From positions 187,494-251,493 of the forward strand of contig JABLUY010000013.1 of the NCBI GenBank assembly GCA_013306675.1: 64,000 bases of DNA. The letters run 5' to 3'. Positions 40,765 through 49,837 of the stretch are shown piece after piece (position 1 is the first letter of the stretch; the number at the start of each line of letters is the position of its first letter). The stretch is from Thraustochytrium sp. TN22 (lineage: Eukaryota > Sar > Bigyra > Thraustochytrida > Thraustochytriidae). The notes beneath the pieces were generated by a model. The model was not told the origin of the DNA. It made no database searches and saw only the letters and a program-made list of their open reading frames with translations. The position numbers were made by a program, and so were the translations under genes.

Positions 40765-41342
40765 CGGACGCGACGCGCGCGAGCGAGCATGTAACGAAAC
40801 GAAACGAAAAGATTTGGTTCTCATCTTCTTGTTTGCGTGCGCGAGCAAAGCAAGAGTGGAGGTAGCATGGTACGAACTCGATGCATGGCGAGCAAAGCAG
40901 GAATGGTGGTGGCACGGGAAGAACTTGAAGCCTGGGCAAGTTGTGCCAGAGCGAGCCTCGATCGATGCCTGGAGCGGAACGCAGGGATGGTGGTTGCAAG
41001 GCAGGAACTTGAAGCCTGGGGGCAAGTTCATGCCCACGCTCGAACAATTCAGAGCTCAATCGATGCCACGGAGCTTTTTGAGTGCCAAAGCGGTGCCGCA
41101 GAGCTCGAACGACGCCAGAGTGAGCTTCGATCGATGCCATGAAGCACTTTCAATGCCAGAGCGAGCCACGATCGGTGCCGCAGAGCTCATTCAATGCCAG
41201 AGTTTGTTCGATGCCAGAGCTCGATCGATATTCTACTGGTAGTACAATTGGTGCCAAAGCTCGAACCATGTCTGAGCTCGATGCGTGCGCTCTGACCGCC
41301 TACCGCGCAATACCTCACACAAAGGCATCTCTCCAGCTGGTT
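40765..41342. repeat. intergenic degenerate tandem repeats
   Basis: This 578-bp convergent spacer has no convincing gene. It opens with a GAAAC run (40795-40809). From about 40838 a unit with landmarks GCGAGCAAAGCA, GGTGGCA and GAACTTGAAGCCTGGG is repeated; two good copies start at 40877 and 40957 (80-bp period) with a shorter copy before them. From 41040 to 41290 a shorter unit around CAGAGCTCGATCGATGCCA recurs with changes. No terminal inverted repeat or target-site duplication was seen. Confidence 0.7.
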
Positions 41343-42689
41343 TTAGTCAGCGAAGAGAGCCATCGCAACGACCGTGGAAGAAAGGCTACCTGCCACGAGA
41401 CCGCCGTTGAGCCAGAGACTCATGGCCGTGGCCGAATACTCGCGACAGCCCAACATCATGGCCTGCGTTGCGAGGTGACCATTGGTGAGCCCCAGCACGA
41501 GAATCCAGAGCATTGGCCAAAGGCCACTATGAAAGACGACCGGCAGACTCAACGAGCTGGAGGTTGTCCCGCAGGCCAGCACTAACGGAGCGACCAGGAA
41601 GCGGGCCACGGCGTACGCAAATTGGCGCCACGGGCTCTCGAGCCAGCGGGCCAGCGAAATCAGGCGGCCGCAGAGGTCGCCCGTGTTGAAGCAGAGCACA
41701 AGGACAGGCTGAAAGTAGAGGGGCGAGACGCCCCAGGGCAACAGGTGCACGGTGAGCCCCGGAAAGATGGTGAGCGAGCACGTGAAACAGAGGAAAACCG
41801 CGATCGCGTAACCAAAGGCGCGCCCCGTTTCGCTCCCCGCGGAGGCGGCCTTGACCACGCGCGGCTCGCGGTCCAGGTCCAGGTCAATGTCGAGGTCGAG
41901 GCCAGGTCCGATGCTGTCGATGTCATCGTCGAAGTCGCCGTCGAGCGTCAGCCCGAGCTCGTCGTCACTGCGAGTCCTCCTTGAAGCGCCGGCCCTAGCA
42001 CTGGCGCCGCCGAGCTCAGGTAGCTCCTCCAGGGAGGCAACCTGGCCATAGGCGCGCTCCTCCGAGGGCGCGGCAGGGCGGGGCCGGCGCCTGGCGTCAC
42101 GCGCGAAGCGCCAAATGGCGGCAGCGATGAGCGCGGCGCAGAGCGAGAGGTAGACCAGAACGGAGCGCGCGGGCGCTGGCGTGCCTGGTGCCGGCATGAA
42201 GAGCACCAAGAAGGAGAGCGCGGAGGAGCCGACCCCGGCGACGGCCTGGCCGGCCAGCGCGGCCTGCGTGAGCGCGCCGGAACTGTCGATCGCCGAGGCG
42301 TAGCGCAAGGAGCCGTCCTGCAGCCAGGCGGCCAGGACACCCTGCACACCCATGCAAAGCATGGTGCCGTACATGAGCGTGCGCGCGTCGTCCTGCGCCA
42401 CGGCGTAGGCCTGCACAACGGCCAGAAGCAGCGTGGCTGCGACCGCCAGCAGGCCGGCCATGGTGGTGTCGCGCACGGGGTCGCCGCGGCGTGCGCCGGT
42501 GCGCTCCCGGGCGCGCGCCAGCCCCGTCGTCACGAAGTTGGCCCCCAGGTAGGTCGTGGACCATGCGCCGGCGAAGGTCGCGGCGAACTCCGACGAGGCC
42601 AGCGTCGGCTGCACGAGCCCTAGCACGCTCAGGAACGAGCACCACGGCAGCAGCATCGCCATGCCCACTAGGGCTAGCGCCGCGCGCAT
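41343..42689 (-). CDS. equilibrative nucleoside transporter (ENT/SLC29 family)
   Basis: This 448-residue integral membrane protein moves nucleosides across the membrane by facilitated diffusion or proton coupling. I start at the ATG at 42689 (MRAALALVGMAMLLPWCSF); the frame is open further upstream but without ATG. The first membrane helix carries LLPWCSF, the counterpart of the family's LLPWNFF. About eleven hydrophobic segments follow. The loop between helices six and seven is long and acidic, with a DLDIDLDLD run. The second half contains FPGLTVHLLPWG and RLISL. The last helices carry GLTNGHLATQAMMLG, matching the family's G(L)SNGYL...MM motif. The gene for uridine phosphorylase lies immediately upstream on the same strand, which fits nucleoside salvage. 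Confidence 0.85.
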   Translation of the reverse strand: MRAALALVGMAMLLPWCSFLSVLGLVQPTLASSEFAATFAGAWSTTYLGANFVTTGLARARERTGARRGDPVRDTTMAGLLAVAATLLLAVVQAYAVAQDDARTLMYGTMLCMGVQGVLAAWLQDGSLRYASAIDSSGALTQAALAGQAVAGVGSSALSFLVLFMPAPGTPAPARSVLVYLSLCAALIAAAIWRFARDARRRPRPAAPSEERAYGQVASLEELPELGGASARAGASRRTRSDDELGLTLDGDFDDDIDSIGPGLDLDIDLDLDREPRVVKAASAGSETGRAFGYAIAVFLCFTCSLTIFPGLTVHLLPWGVSPLYFQPVLVLCFNTGDLCGRLISLARWLESPWRQFAYAVARFLVAPLVLACGTTSSSLSLPVVFHSGLWPMLWILVLGLTNGHLATQAMMLGCREYSATAMSLWLNGGLVAGSLSSTVVAMALFAD

Positions 42690-43244
42690 CGTGGCGGGCG
42701 CGGCCCTGCACGACCGACCGAGCGACCGCGCGCGCGCGCAGCGCGGCGCCGCCTTGTCGCTTTGGCGTGTGCTGGCTGCTGCGCGCACAAGGCAGTGCGC
42801 GCCAAGGCCGCAGTCACTCACTGTCAGCGACTGTCAAGCTGGAGAACACGCTCACGAGCGACCGCAGGGGGAACTCGGCCGGGCAGCCCCGAACAGCGGA
42901 GGAGGACAAACAAGAGGCTAAGGGAGATCCGGCGCGAGGTCTGCCTGATGAGGAGCACAAGCTCGTTGAAGCGCCTGGCGTTGGCCTTGGTGAGCTGCTT
43001 CTTGCTGCCCTGGCGCGAGTTGCCCTTGGAGTCACCGTGAGAGCCGAGGAGGTGAGCGCGCCGTTGAAGAGTCGGACTCTTCCTCTCTCTCTCTCTCTCT
43101 CTCTTTCTCTCGCTCGCTCGCTCGCTCGGCGGCTCTACTCGCCTCCCTCCCTCTCTCGCTCCAGCTCGCTCACGCGCTTGGCGGCTCTTCTTCTACCTAC
43201 TAGCCTACTTGTTGCTACCACTACCACTCCTCGGTTAACCAACG
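42690..43244. other. spacer between uridine phosphorylase and ENT transporter
   Basis: The 555-bp region should carry the ENT promoter and the phosphorylase 3' UTR. It has a CT microsatellite joined to a CTCG run (43081-43131) and a short minus-strand stretch with strong coding-like codon use at about 42938-43050 (see findings). Confidence 0.5.
43081..43131. repeat. (CT)n then (CTCG)n microsatellite
   Basis: About 25 bp of CT repeats run into CGCTCGCTCG repeats. Confidence 0.9.
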
Positions 43245-44510
43245 TCAGGCATCCTTTTGTTCGTGCTGGCGGCGCTTCATCTCGGCGGCAATGTGGTCCA
43301 CGACGAGATCCATGGCGCGGTGAGGGTTCTCGACCTCGACAGGTGCCTCGCCATGCATGCGGTCGACGAGCGGCATGCAGAGCACGCAGGGGCGAATGCC
43401 GGCGCGCGACATGAGGGCGGTGAAGCAAACGGCCTCCATCTCGATGTTGCGCACGCCGTGTGCGTGCAGGCGCTCGAGGAAGGTGCGCTGGTCCTCATCG
43501 GTGAAGTCGGAGAAGGCGCCGTCGAGGCGGCCCTGGTTGTCGTAGAAGCAGTTGGCCGACATGGTCTTGCCGAGCACAACGCCGTCGAGCTCGGCGAACT
43601 CGTTCACGAGCGCGCGGCAGACGGCCGTGCGGTGGCGCTCCTGGCGGCCGAGAACGAAGACCTCGTGGAAGGGCTCGAGATGCTCGTTGAGCGCCTCGGT
43701 CGTGACGACGACGCTGCCGGGCTCGACGCCCACGCCGCCGCTCGTGCCGACGCGAAAGGCCTGCACCTGATCGCAGGGCGCGCCTGCCACGGAGAGCGCC
43801 ATGACGAGCTCGTTGATGAGGATGCTCACGGAGGGCGCCCCCATGCCATGGTTGACGAGCACGACGGGGCCGACCTTGTACAGCGTGAAGCGGGACGTGG
43901 AGCTGATGCGCCTCGCCTTGATGCTCAGGCGCTCCTCCATGAGCTCCGCAAAGCGCGCCATGCGCTCCTCCGTGCCACCCATGCACAGGAAGCGCACGTC
44001 CGCGAAGAGCTCGCGCGCGCGCTCCGCCGTGAGGCCGATGTGGTAGAGCACCTTGGCGAAGCGCCGGTGCTTGCATGGCCGCGCGCTGGCGCCGCTGGCG
44101 CCACTTGCCACGCTCGCCGCGTCCGCGTCCGCGTCCGCGTCCGCGTTGGTCGGGCTTGCGGCGCGCTTGAGGTCGCGCGCGATGGGGCCGTCGTCGTTGC
44201 GCGGCGACGCCGGCGGGGGCGGCGTGCTGGCGCCCAGCTGGCGCATTCGCACGAGCTCTGCGTAGTCTTCCGCCATCTCGCCGGCCGATCCCTGCCTGCG
44301 CAGCGTCAGCAGGTGGTGCTCCCGCTCCTCGTCCATCTCCGTGTCCTGCTCCTGCACCTCGCGCTCGCTGCCGTCCTCGTCGCGCACGTGAATCGGCAGC
44401 GGCGGCGTGCTGGCGCCCAGCTGGCGCTGCCGCGTCAGCTCCGCGTAGTCCTCGCCCATCTCGCCGGACGAGCCCTGCCTCTGCAGGGTCCCGTTGTCCT
44501 CCTTCTCCAT
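43245..44510 (-). CDS. UPP1: uridine phosphorylase
   Basis: This 421-residue protein of the nucleoside phosphorylase I family cleaves uridine to uracil and ribose-1-phosphate. The ATG at 44510 (MEKEDNGTLQRQG) is chosen; the frame is open to a GTG at 44978, but the extension is low complexity and unsupported. The catalytic domain starts near residue 125 (FAKVLYHIGL). It shows the phosphate-site region FLCMGGTEERM, RVGTSGGVGVEPGSVVVT, then GRLDGAFSDFTDED and NIEMEAVCFTAL, the Glu-Met-Glu ribose and base site. These match the animal UPP1 type rather than purine phosphorylases. The N-terminal ~120 residues are extra and contain two near-identical 31-residue segments with R-Q-G-S sites. Its neighbour downstream on the same strand is an ENT nucleoside transporter. 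Confidence 0.92.
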   Translation of the reverse strand: MEKEDNGTLQRQGSSGEMGEDYAELTRQRQLGASTPPLPIHVRDEDGSEREVQEQDTEMDEEREHHLLTLRRQGSAGEMAEDYAELVRMRQLGASTPPPPASPRNDDGPIARDLKRAASPTNADADADADAASVASGASGASARPCKHRRFAKVLYHIGLTAERARELFADVRFLCMGGTEERMARFAELMEERLSIKARRISSTSRFTLYKVGPVVLVNHGMGAPSVSILINELVMALSVAGAPCDQVQAFRVGTSGGVGVEPGSVVVTTEALNEHLEPFHEVFVLGRQERHRTAVCRALVNEFAELDGVVLGKTMSANCFYDNQGRLDGAFSDFTDEDQRTFLERLHAHGVRNIEMEAVCFTALMSRAGIRPCVLCMPLVDRMHGEAPVEVENPHRAMDLVVDHIAAEMKRRQHEQKDA

Positions 44511-45239
44511 GTCGCCGCTCAAAGTCAGCTCGCTGGCCGCCCTCAGGGGCCCCGGGCACGAAGCAGTGCGCTGCGTGCGCGGCGAGAGCCCGGTGCCTCG
44601 CCGCCCGCTTGCGTGCCCTCGCGCGCGCGACCCACCGACCCACCGGCCGACCGAGAGGCCGCGCTGGGCGGTGAGGTCCTGTTTTGCTGCGGCATTGCCC
44701 CTTGGCCTCTGACCTTCATCACTGTCAACCAAGCCCGAAAAGCCCGGGCCCGGGTCGGGCTCGCCCGTCGCTCGTATCTGGAGCACTGCACTGCAGCGCC
44801 GCCTCATGCTGTCAGAGCTGACAGTGAGAGCGCGAGGCGAGCTCGGTCGCGGTCTTTGACGCCGTGACCTGCATGGCGCGACACTCGACTGCGAAACCTT
44901 GGTCCTGAGACCCTGTGAGCCAAAGAGCGGTGCGCAAGAGGCCTGCACCGAGATCTCTGCCGCGTTCGGCCGTTCCACGCGCCCTGCGCTGCGCTCCGAG
45001 TCAGCCTGAGCTCACTGTCAGGCTTGGCATCATCGTCCGAGACGAGGCCTTGCCGCAGCTCTCAGACGCTTGGCAGCTGGTGGTGGCTGCGGCTTTGCAT
45101 GGTTGCATTTCGAAGGCCTCGGACTGCGGCCTCGGAGTGCGGCCGCGGAGTGCGGCAGTGTCTGGCGCAGCAGGCGCTGGCGGGCAGCAAAAGGCGAAGC
45201 AGGGGCGCGGCGCGGCGAGGCACGGCGTCCCGCGGCGCG
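44511..45239. other. divergent region between uridine phosphorylase and TyrRS
   Basis: This 729-bp gap separates two start codons. Both flanking frames stay open into it from non-ATG codons (GTG at 44978, TTG at 45024), which I treat as leader sequence. A few copies of CCCGGGCCCGGG-like GC boxes lie near 44735-44760. No further gene was seen. Confidence 0.45.
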
Positions 45240-46610
45240 ATGGCGGGGGCGCTGGCGCGCGGCGTGGCGCGGCTGCGCGCGCGCGGGCTGCTGGCGGCCG
45301 TGACGGGCGCGGCGGCTGCGTCCGGCGGCGGCGCGGCGTCGTGGGGCGCGGCGCAGCGCGGCGCAGACGGCGCGGCGCGGCTGCCGTCCGGCGAGGCGTG
45401 CGGCGCGTACCTGGGCATCGACCCGACAGCGGACGGCCTGCACGTGGGCCACCTGGTGGGTGTCATGGCCATGCGCGCGCTGCAGCAGGAGGGCTTCCGG
45501 CCCATCATGCTGGTGGGCGGCGCCACGGGCATGGTGGGCGACCCGAGCGGGCGGGACACGGAGCGCGCGCTGCTGAGCGCCGAGGAGGTGGCGCGCAACG
45601 TGGAAGGCCTGCGCAGCGACCTGACGCGCGTGCTGGACTTTGACGGCGGCGCGGCCAACGCCGCCAAGATGGTCAACAACCTGGACTGGTACCGGGACAT
45701 GACGGCGCTGGAGCTGCTGCGCGACGTGGGCATGCACTTTCGTGTGAGCACGATGCTGAGCCGCGAGAGTGTCAAGACGCGGCTGGAGGCGCCCGCGGGC
45801 GGCGGGCCGCACGAGGGGCTCAGCTTTACCGAGTTTGCCTACCAGCTGCTGCAGGGCTACGACTTTTTGCACCTCTTCCGCACCGAGGCGTGCCGCGTGC
45901 AGCTCGGCGGCAGCGACCAGTGGGGCAACATCGCGTCCGGTACGGAGCTCATTCGCCGGGTCACGGGCGCCACCGACGAGGCCATTGGCATCACCGTGCC
46001 GCTCCTGACGACGCGGTCCGGCGCCAAGTTCGGCAAGAGCGCAGGCAACGCGGTCTGGCTCAACCCGGACAAGACCAGCGACTATGAGTTCTACCAGTTC
46101 TTTCTGCGCGCCGAGGACAGCATGGTGGGCGACCTGCTGCTCAAGCTGACAGAGCTGCCCGAGGCGGAGATCGAGGCGGCGCTCTCGGAGCATGCCGCGG
46201 CGCCCGAGTCGCGCGCAGCGCAGCGCCTGCTGGCGCAGTCCGTGACGCGCATGGTGCGTGGCGCGGCCGGCCTGCGCCGCGCCGAGGTCGCCACGCAGGC
46301 GCTCTTCGGCGAGGACCTGGCCTCGCTGTCGGCGGACGACCTGCTCGGCCTCGACGCGCCGCACAAGGCGTTGCGCGTCGCCGACGTGGACGGTCGTTCA
46401 GTCGTGGACCTCTTCGCAGCGGCCGGCGCGGTCGCCTCCAAGTCCGAGGCTCGCCGCCTAGTCGCCAGCGGCGGCCTCTACGTGCAAAACCGCCGTATCG
46501 AGGACGCCGCGGCGCTCGTCGACCTCGATCGGGATGCTTGCGAGCGCCGCGCGATCTTGCTCCGCGCCGGCAAGCGCCGCTACACGGTCGTGGAGCTGGT
46601 ACAGCCATGA
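45240..46610 (+). CDS. YARS2: tyrosyl-tRNA synthetase, bacterial/organellar type
   Basis: This 456-residue class I synthetase charges tRNA-Tyr. It belongs to the bacterial/mitochondrial lineage, not the cytosolic eukaryotic one. I start at the ATG at 45240 (MAGALARGVARLRARGLL). The first ~40 residues are rich in Arg and Ala with no acidic residue until about position 40, as expected of a mitochondrial or plastid targeting peptide. The Rossmann domain has YLGIDPTADGLHVGHL (HIGH motif as HVGH, about 67-71), then MLVGGATGMVGDPSGR, YDFLHL and LGGSDQWGNI. The KMSKS loop is KFGKS (about 263-267). An S4 tRNA-binding domain with SKSEARRLVASGGLYVQ closes the protein. All key motifs are intact. A GTCA microsatellite begins about 30 bases after the stop. 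Confidence 0.93.
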   Translation: MAGALARGVARLRARGLLAAVTGAAAASGGGAASWGAAQRGADGAARLPSGEACGAYLGIDPTADGLHVGHLVGVMAMRALQQEGFRPIMLVGGATGMVGDPSGRDTERALLSAEEVARNVEGLRSDLTRVLDFDGGAANAAKMVNNLDWYRDMTALELLRDVGMHFRVSTMLSRESVKTRLEAPAGGGPHEGLSFTEFAYQLLQGYDFLHLFRTEACRVQLGGSDQWGNIASGTELIRRVTGATDEAIGITVPLLTTRSGAKFGKSAGNAVWLNPDKTSDYEFYQFFLRAEDSMVGDLLLKLTELPEAEIEAALSEHAAAPESRAAQRLLAQSVTRMVRGAAGLRRAEVATQALFGEDLASLSADDLLGLDAPHKALRVADVDGRSVVDLFAAAGAVASKSEARRLVASGGLYVQNRRIEDAAALVDLDRDACERRAILLRAGKRRYTVVELVQP

Positions 46611-46641
46611 AGTAGTTTTCGTCTTGCACAGTTTCCAAGCG

Positions 46642-46699
46642 GTCAGTCAGTCAGTCAGTCAGTCAGTCAGTCAGTCAGTCAGTCAGTCAGTCAGTCAGT
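46642..46699. repeat. (GTCA)n microsatellite
   Basis: An uninterrupted tetranucleotide run of about 14 copies just past the TyrRS stop codon. Confidence 0.95.
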
Positions 46700-47218
46700 G
46701 CGAAAGCTGTTGCACTCCACACCACGTCTCGGGGAAAGGCTTTCTGTGCGCGCTGTGAAGCCGCTCATTAGAGTCTTTCCACGAAAGGAGTTTTCACAAA
46801 AGGAGCATGGTTCATCACTGCCTTGTAAGCAAAGAGATTCAAAAGGCGATTCGACATGATTCATCAAAGCCTTGACAGCAAAGAGATTCAAAAGGCCTTG
46901 TCTTGGCCGGCCCACAATGAGAGTGGCGCCGCTTGGCATGCAAAGGAGAAGAGAAGATACGATGAGATCTGAAAGGAGCAAGGCGACTCGCCTTGATCCA
47001 TGGAAGCAAAGAGAAATACAAGAGGAGAACAGAATTGTGATGTCGGCACCGGGCACCGACAATGAGCCACCATGAAATCTGATTGGTGATTCGTCAAAGC
47101 AAAATGAAAGGAGAACAGAACTGTGATTTTCAACAAATTTCGGCACCGACAATGGGAGTGGAGCCGCTCGGCATGCAGAGGCGAAGAGAGGATCCGATGA
47201 AATCTGAGTGGGGTCTCT

Positions 47219-47219
<1 letters not shown>

Positions 47220-47270
<51 letters not shown>
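47220..47270. repeat. (CT)n microsatellite
   Basis: About 50 bp of nearly pure CT dinucleotides. Confidence 0.95.
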
Positions 47271-47273
<3 letters not shown>

Positions 47274-47416
47274 GGCACCTCGGCGCCTCATCTCGCTGCC
47301 TCTCTCTTCGCTCTTGTTTCGTAGAGGCTACTCGCACCAACTCGCTCGGCCCCGTGCCCGAATTGGAAGAGCGAAAAAAGAAGAAGGGCGCCGAGGCGCA
47401 ACAGGAATCAATCATC

Positions 47417-48211
47417 TCAGACGAATGGCTTGGGCTTGGTCAACGCGCTCTTGACTTCGTCCCACTCGCCCACCTTGGTGGAGAAGTCAGTGTGCTCGCT
47501 GCGCGGGTAGCCACAGACGCAGACTCCGTAGCCGCCTTCGCTGCGCATATCGAGGCGGAAGTCGTCGCAGGCATGCGCGGCCTTGGGCGGCTCGCTGGCC
47601 TCAGCGGGGCCGGCCAAGGCGCGCGCGGCGAGCTCGGCCTTGCGCACGCGCTCTGCCTCCTTGGCGCGGCGCTCCGCGGCCTGCTCGTGCGCTAGCTTGT
47701 TGAAGCCGCACTGGCACAGGCCGTACTGGTCCGCCTCGAGGAAGATGGCAAAGTGCTCGCACGGTTCTCTTGGCGCGTCCGGCGACCTGCTGACGCGCTT
47801 GCTGATGCGGCGCGCGAGGTTCTTGAGCGAGCGCCGCCAGGTGCCCGAGGGCTTGTCGGCCGCGGCTGCGAGCCCGGTGGCGCGCGTGGCTGCCTCGCTC
47901 GTGTGCTCCTCCATCGGGAAGCCGCACGTGCACATGCCGAAGCCGTCCTTGGCCAGCGTGAAGTTCCCGCATGCTTTTGGCGAGTCGTCGATCTCCTCGG
48001 CCGGCGGCTCGTCCAGTCCCCCCTCCGCCTCCTCCTCTTCCTCGTCGCGCGCCGCCGCGGCGGCCTCCTCCTCCTCGGCCAGCTCCTGGCGCCTCGCGAG
48101 GTGGTCCGCCAGCGTAAAGTTGCACGTCCTGCACTTGCCAAAGGCCGTCTCCGACGGGTCGAAGTCCTCGCACGCCGTCTGGTACCGCACGGTCCTGCGC
48201 AGCGTGCTCAT
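47417..48211 (-). CDS. protein with four Cys/His knuckle motifs
   Basis: This 264-residue protein starts at ATG 48211 (MSTLRRTVRYQTACEDF). Four motifs follow the pattern C-x2-F-x(8-11)-G-x-C-x-C-[GN]-[FY]-x(2-4)-[ED/A]H. They are CEDF...FGKCRTCNFTLADH (residues 14-37), CGNF...FGMCTCGFPMEEH (about 81-103), CEHF...YGLCQCGFNKLAHE (about 150-174) and CDDF...YGVCVCGYPRSEH (about 215-239). Three cysteines and a histidine per motif suggest a small zinc-binding knuckle. Linkers are acidic (Glu/Ala run), basic (RRSLKNLARRISKRVSR, a possible membrane- or nucleic-acid-binding helix) and helical. I recall short motifs of this look scattered in stramenopile and other protist proteins, without an assigned function. 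Coding status is well supported. Confidence 0.8.
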   Translation of the reverse strand: MSTLRRTVRYQTACEDFDPSETAFGKCRTCNFTLADHLARRQELAEEEEAAAAARDEEEEEAEGGLDEPPAEEIDDSPKACGNFTLAKDGFGMCTCGFPMEEHTSEAATRATGLAAAADKPSGTWRRSLKNLARRISKRVSRSPDAPREPCEHFAIFLEADQYGLCQCGFNKLAHEQAAERRAKEAERVRKAELAARALAGPAEASEPPKAAHACDDFRLDMRSEGGYGVCVCGYPRSEHTDFSTKVGEWDEVKSALTKPKPFV

Positions 48212-49837
48212 CCTGCCTGCGCGCCTGCTGCTCGCCGAGCGCTAGCGCCAGCGCCAGCGCCAGCGCGAGCGCGAGCGCTCACAGGCCGAGGCTCGCGCCG
48301 CCGGCCGCGCCGGCCGCCTCGCCGCCGCTCGCCTGCGCGCCCGCCTGCCCGCCCGCCCGCGCGCCCGCGGCGCGCGCGCGCGCGTCGGCCCGCCCGCCGC
48401 GCGCCGCGCCCTCGCTCGCGCGCCCTCGCTCGCTCGCTCGCTCGCGCTGCGCCTCTGCAAGCTCGCTCGCTCGCTGGAGTCCTAGAGCTAGCCAGCGGGA
48501 GGGATGCGGATGTCGCCACGCCGCGCGGGTCCCGCCCTGCTGGCCGGCCCGCCCCGCTTCCTCCGCGCCCGCGCTCGCCGCGCGCGCTCGCCGCGCCGCC
48601 GCGGTCTGCCGCCGGCTGCGCTGCGCCGCTGCGCCGCGCCGCTGCGCGCGCGCCGCTGCGAGTCCGGGTCTGCGGCGCGAGCAGGGCCTGCCTGCCTGCG
48701 CGCAGCGGCCGGCACGGCCCGGCACGACACGGCACGCGGCGGGGGCGCGCGGGGCGCCCCGGCGGGGGGGGCGGCGCGCGTGCGGCGCGCGCGGGCGGCG
48801 CCGCGCCGCCGCGGCGCCGCCGGCGCTCGCGCGCTGCCCCCCGGGCGGCGGGCGGCGCGGCGCCGCGGGGCGCCGCCGGCGCGCACGGGGGCGGCGCGCG
48901 CCTCGCTGCGCGGGGGGCGGCCGCGCGGCCGCCGCCGGAGCGCCGCCGCGCCGCCGCCGCGCGCGCCCGTGCGGCGCCGTGCGCGCAGCGCGGCGCGGCA
49001 CGGCGCGGCGCAGGGCCGGACGCGGCGGCGCGCCTCCCTCCCGCGCGGGACTCGGAGAGCCTTGCTGTCACTACTGTGAGCGCGCTCTCCCCGCCCGCGG
49101 CGCGGCGCGGCCGGCGCCGGCGCGAGGCGAGTCGCCTCGGCGCAGCTAGCTCGCTCGCTCGCTCGCTAGCTGGAGGCCGCGGCGGCCGGCGGCCTGCAAA
49201 CTAAGTTCTTCTCCTCCTTCCTCTCCGCCGAGTCCGAGTCGCCGGGCTCGTGCGGCGAGCGCGCGGCCGCGGGCGCGAAGCGCGGGGACGCGGCGCCGCG
49301 GGCCCACTGCCAGCCCCTGGCAGGCCGGCAGAGCGCCTTGATGAGAGAGGAAGGCAGTGGCAGAAAGGAAGGCAGAAAAGAATGGCAGAACGGCAAGGCG
49401 GGGCAGGGCGAGGAGTCCGAGGAGGACGCCGAGGAGGACTCCGAGGAGGGCCGACGGGGCGCGGACGGGCAGGCGTGGGCACGGGCAGTGACGGCTGCAG
49501 GCAGGCACCGGCAGGCAGCCTGAGCTGAGGCAGGCGGGCGGGCCGGGCCACTGGCAGGCGGTGCGGCTCCTGCAGAGTGCGAGGCAGTGCGATTCTGTGC
49601 GAGATCGGTAGCGCGGCGAGCAGCAGGACACGTCACGGTGCCTCGCGACGGCGGCGTGGAGGACCCGCTGCTCGGACAGGCCCGACTGACTGCAGCGCGT
49701 CGAGGCGGTGGCCGCCGCTGGCGCCCGCTGGGCGCTGCGTGCGCGGCCCGCGACCAGCGCCTCTGCACTGCCAGCCCCGGTGGAAGAGAGCCTGGTGATG
49801 GACGAGGTGAGCCCGGCCTGGCAGCGCCTGACCTAGC
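48212..49837. other. very GC-rich spacer, 1626 bp
   Basis: It lies between two minus-strand genes. A hexamer run GCGCCA/GCGCGA sits at 48244-48280. From about 48290 to 49130 the sequence is almost only G and C, giving many meaningless open frames on both strands. GCTCGCTCG/GCTAGC tracts lie at 48424-48495 and 49142-49172. From 49200 to 49530 a less extreme part has open frames on both strands (for instance GDSDSAERKEEK on the minus strand), none convincing. Confidence 0.5.

Larger units (their letters stand above)
46611..47416. repeat. repeat-filled convergent spacer
   Basis: This 806-bp region is less GC-rich than its surroundings and has no convincing gene. It holds a GTCA microsatellite (46642-46699, about 14 copies). 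It also has a 49-bp direct repeat around CATGRTTCATCA...AAAGAGATTCAAAAGGC at 46806 and 46855. A segment with ACAATGRGAGTGG...GGCATGCA(A/G)AGG is repeated at 46915 and 47149 (offset 234 bp), with a nested GGAGAACAGAA(T/C)TGTGAT at 47024 and 47110. A CT microsatellite occupies 47220-47270. Confidence 0.75.

Noticed and set aside
44511-44978. 156-residue N-terminal extension of uridine phosphorylase from a GTG
   Set aside because: Eukaryotic initiation at GTG is unlikely and the extension is low complexity; ATG 44510 is preferred.
45024-45239. 72-residue N-terminal extension of TyrRS from a TTG
   Set aside because: Not an ATG; the ATG at 45240 gives a proper targeting peptide.
46642-46699. Origin or regulatory array at the GTCA run
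   Set aside because: A simple microsatellite explains it; no associated structure was seen.
47753-49204. Plus-strand frame of 483 aa across the GC block
   Set aside because: Almost only Arg, Ala, Pro and Gly, caused by the extreme base composition.
49166-49768. Minus-strand frame of 200 aa with a GDSDSAERKEEK end
   Set aside because: No start context, no domain, and competing open frames on the other strand; kept only as a note in the spacer entry.
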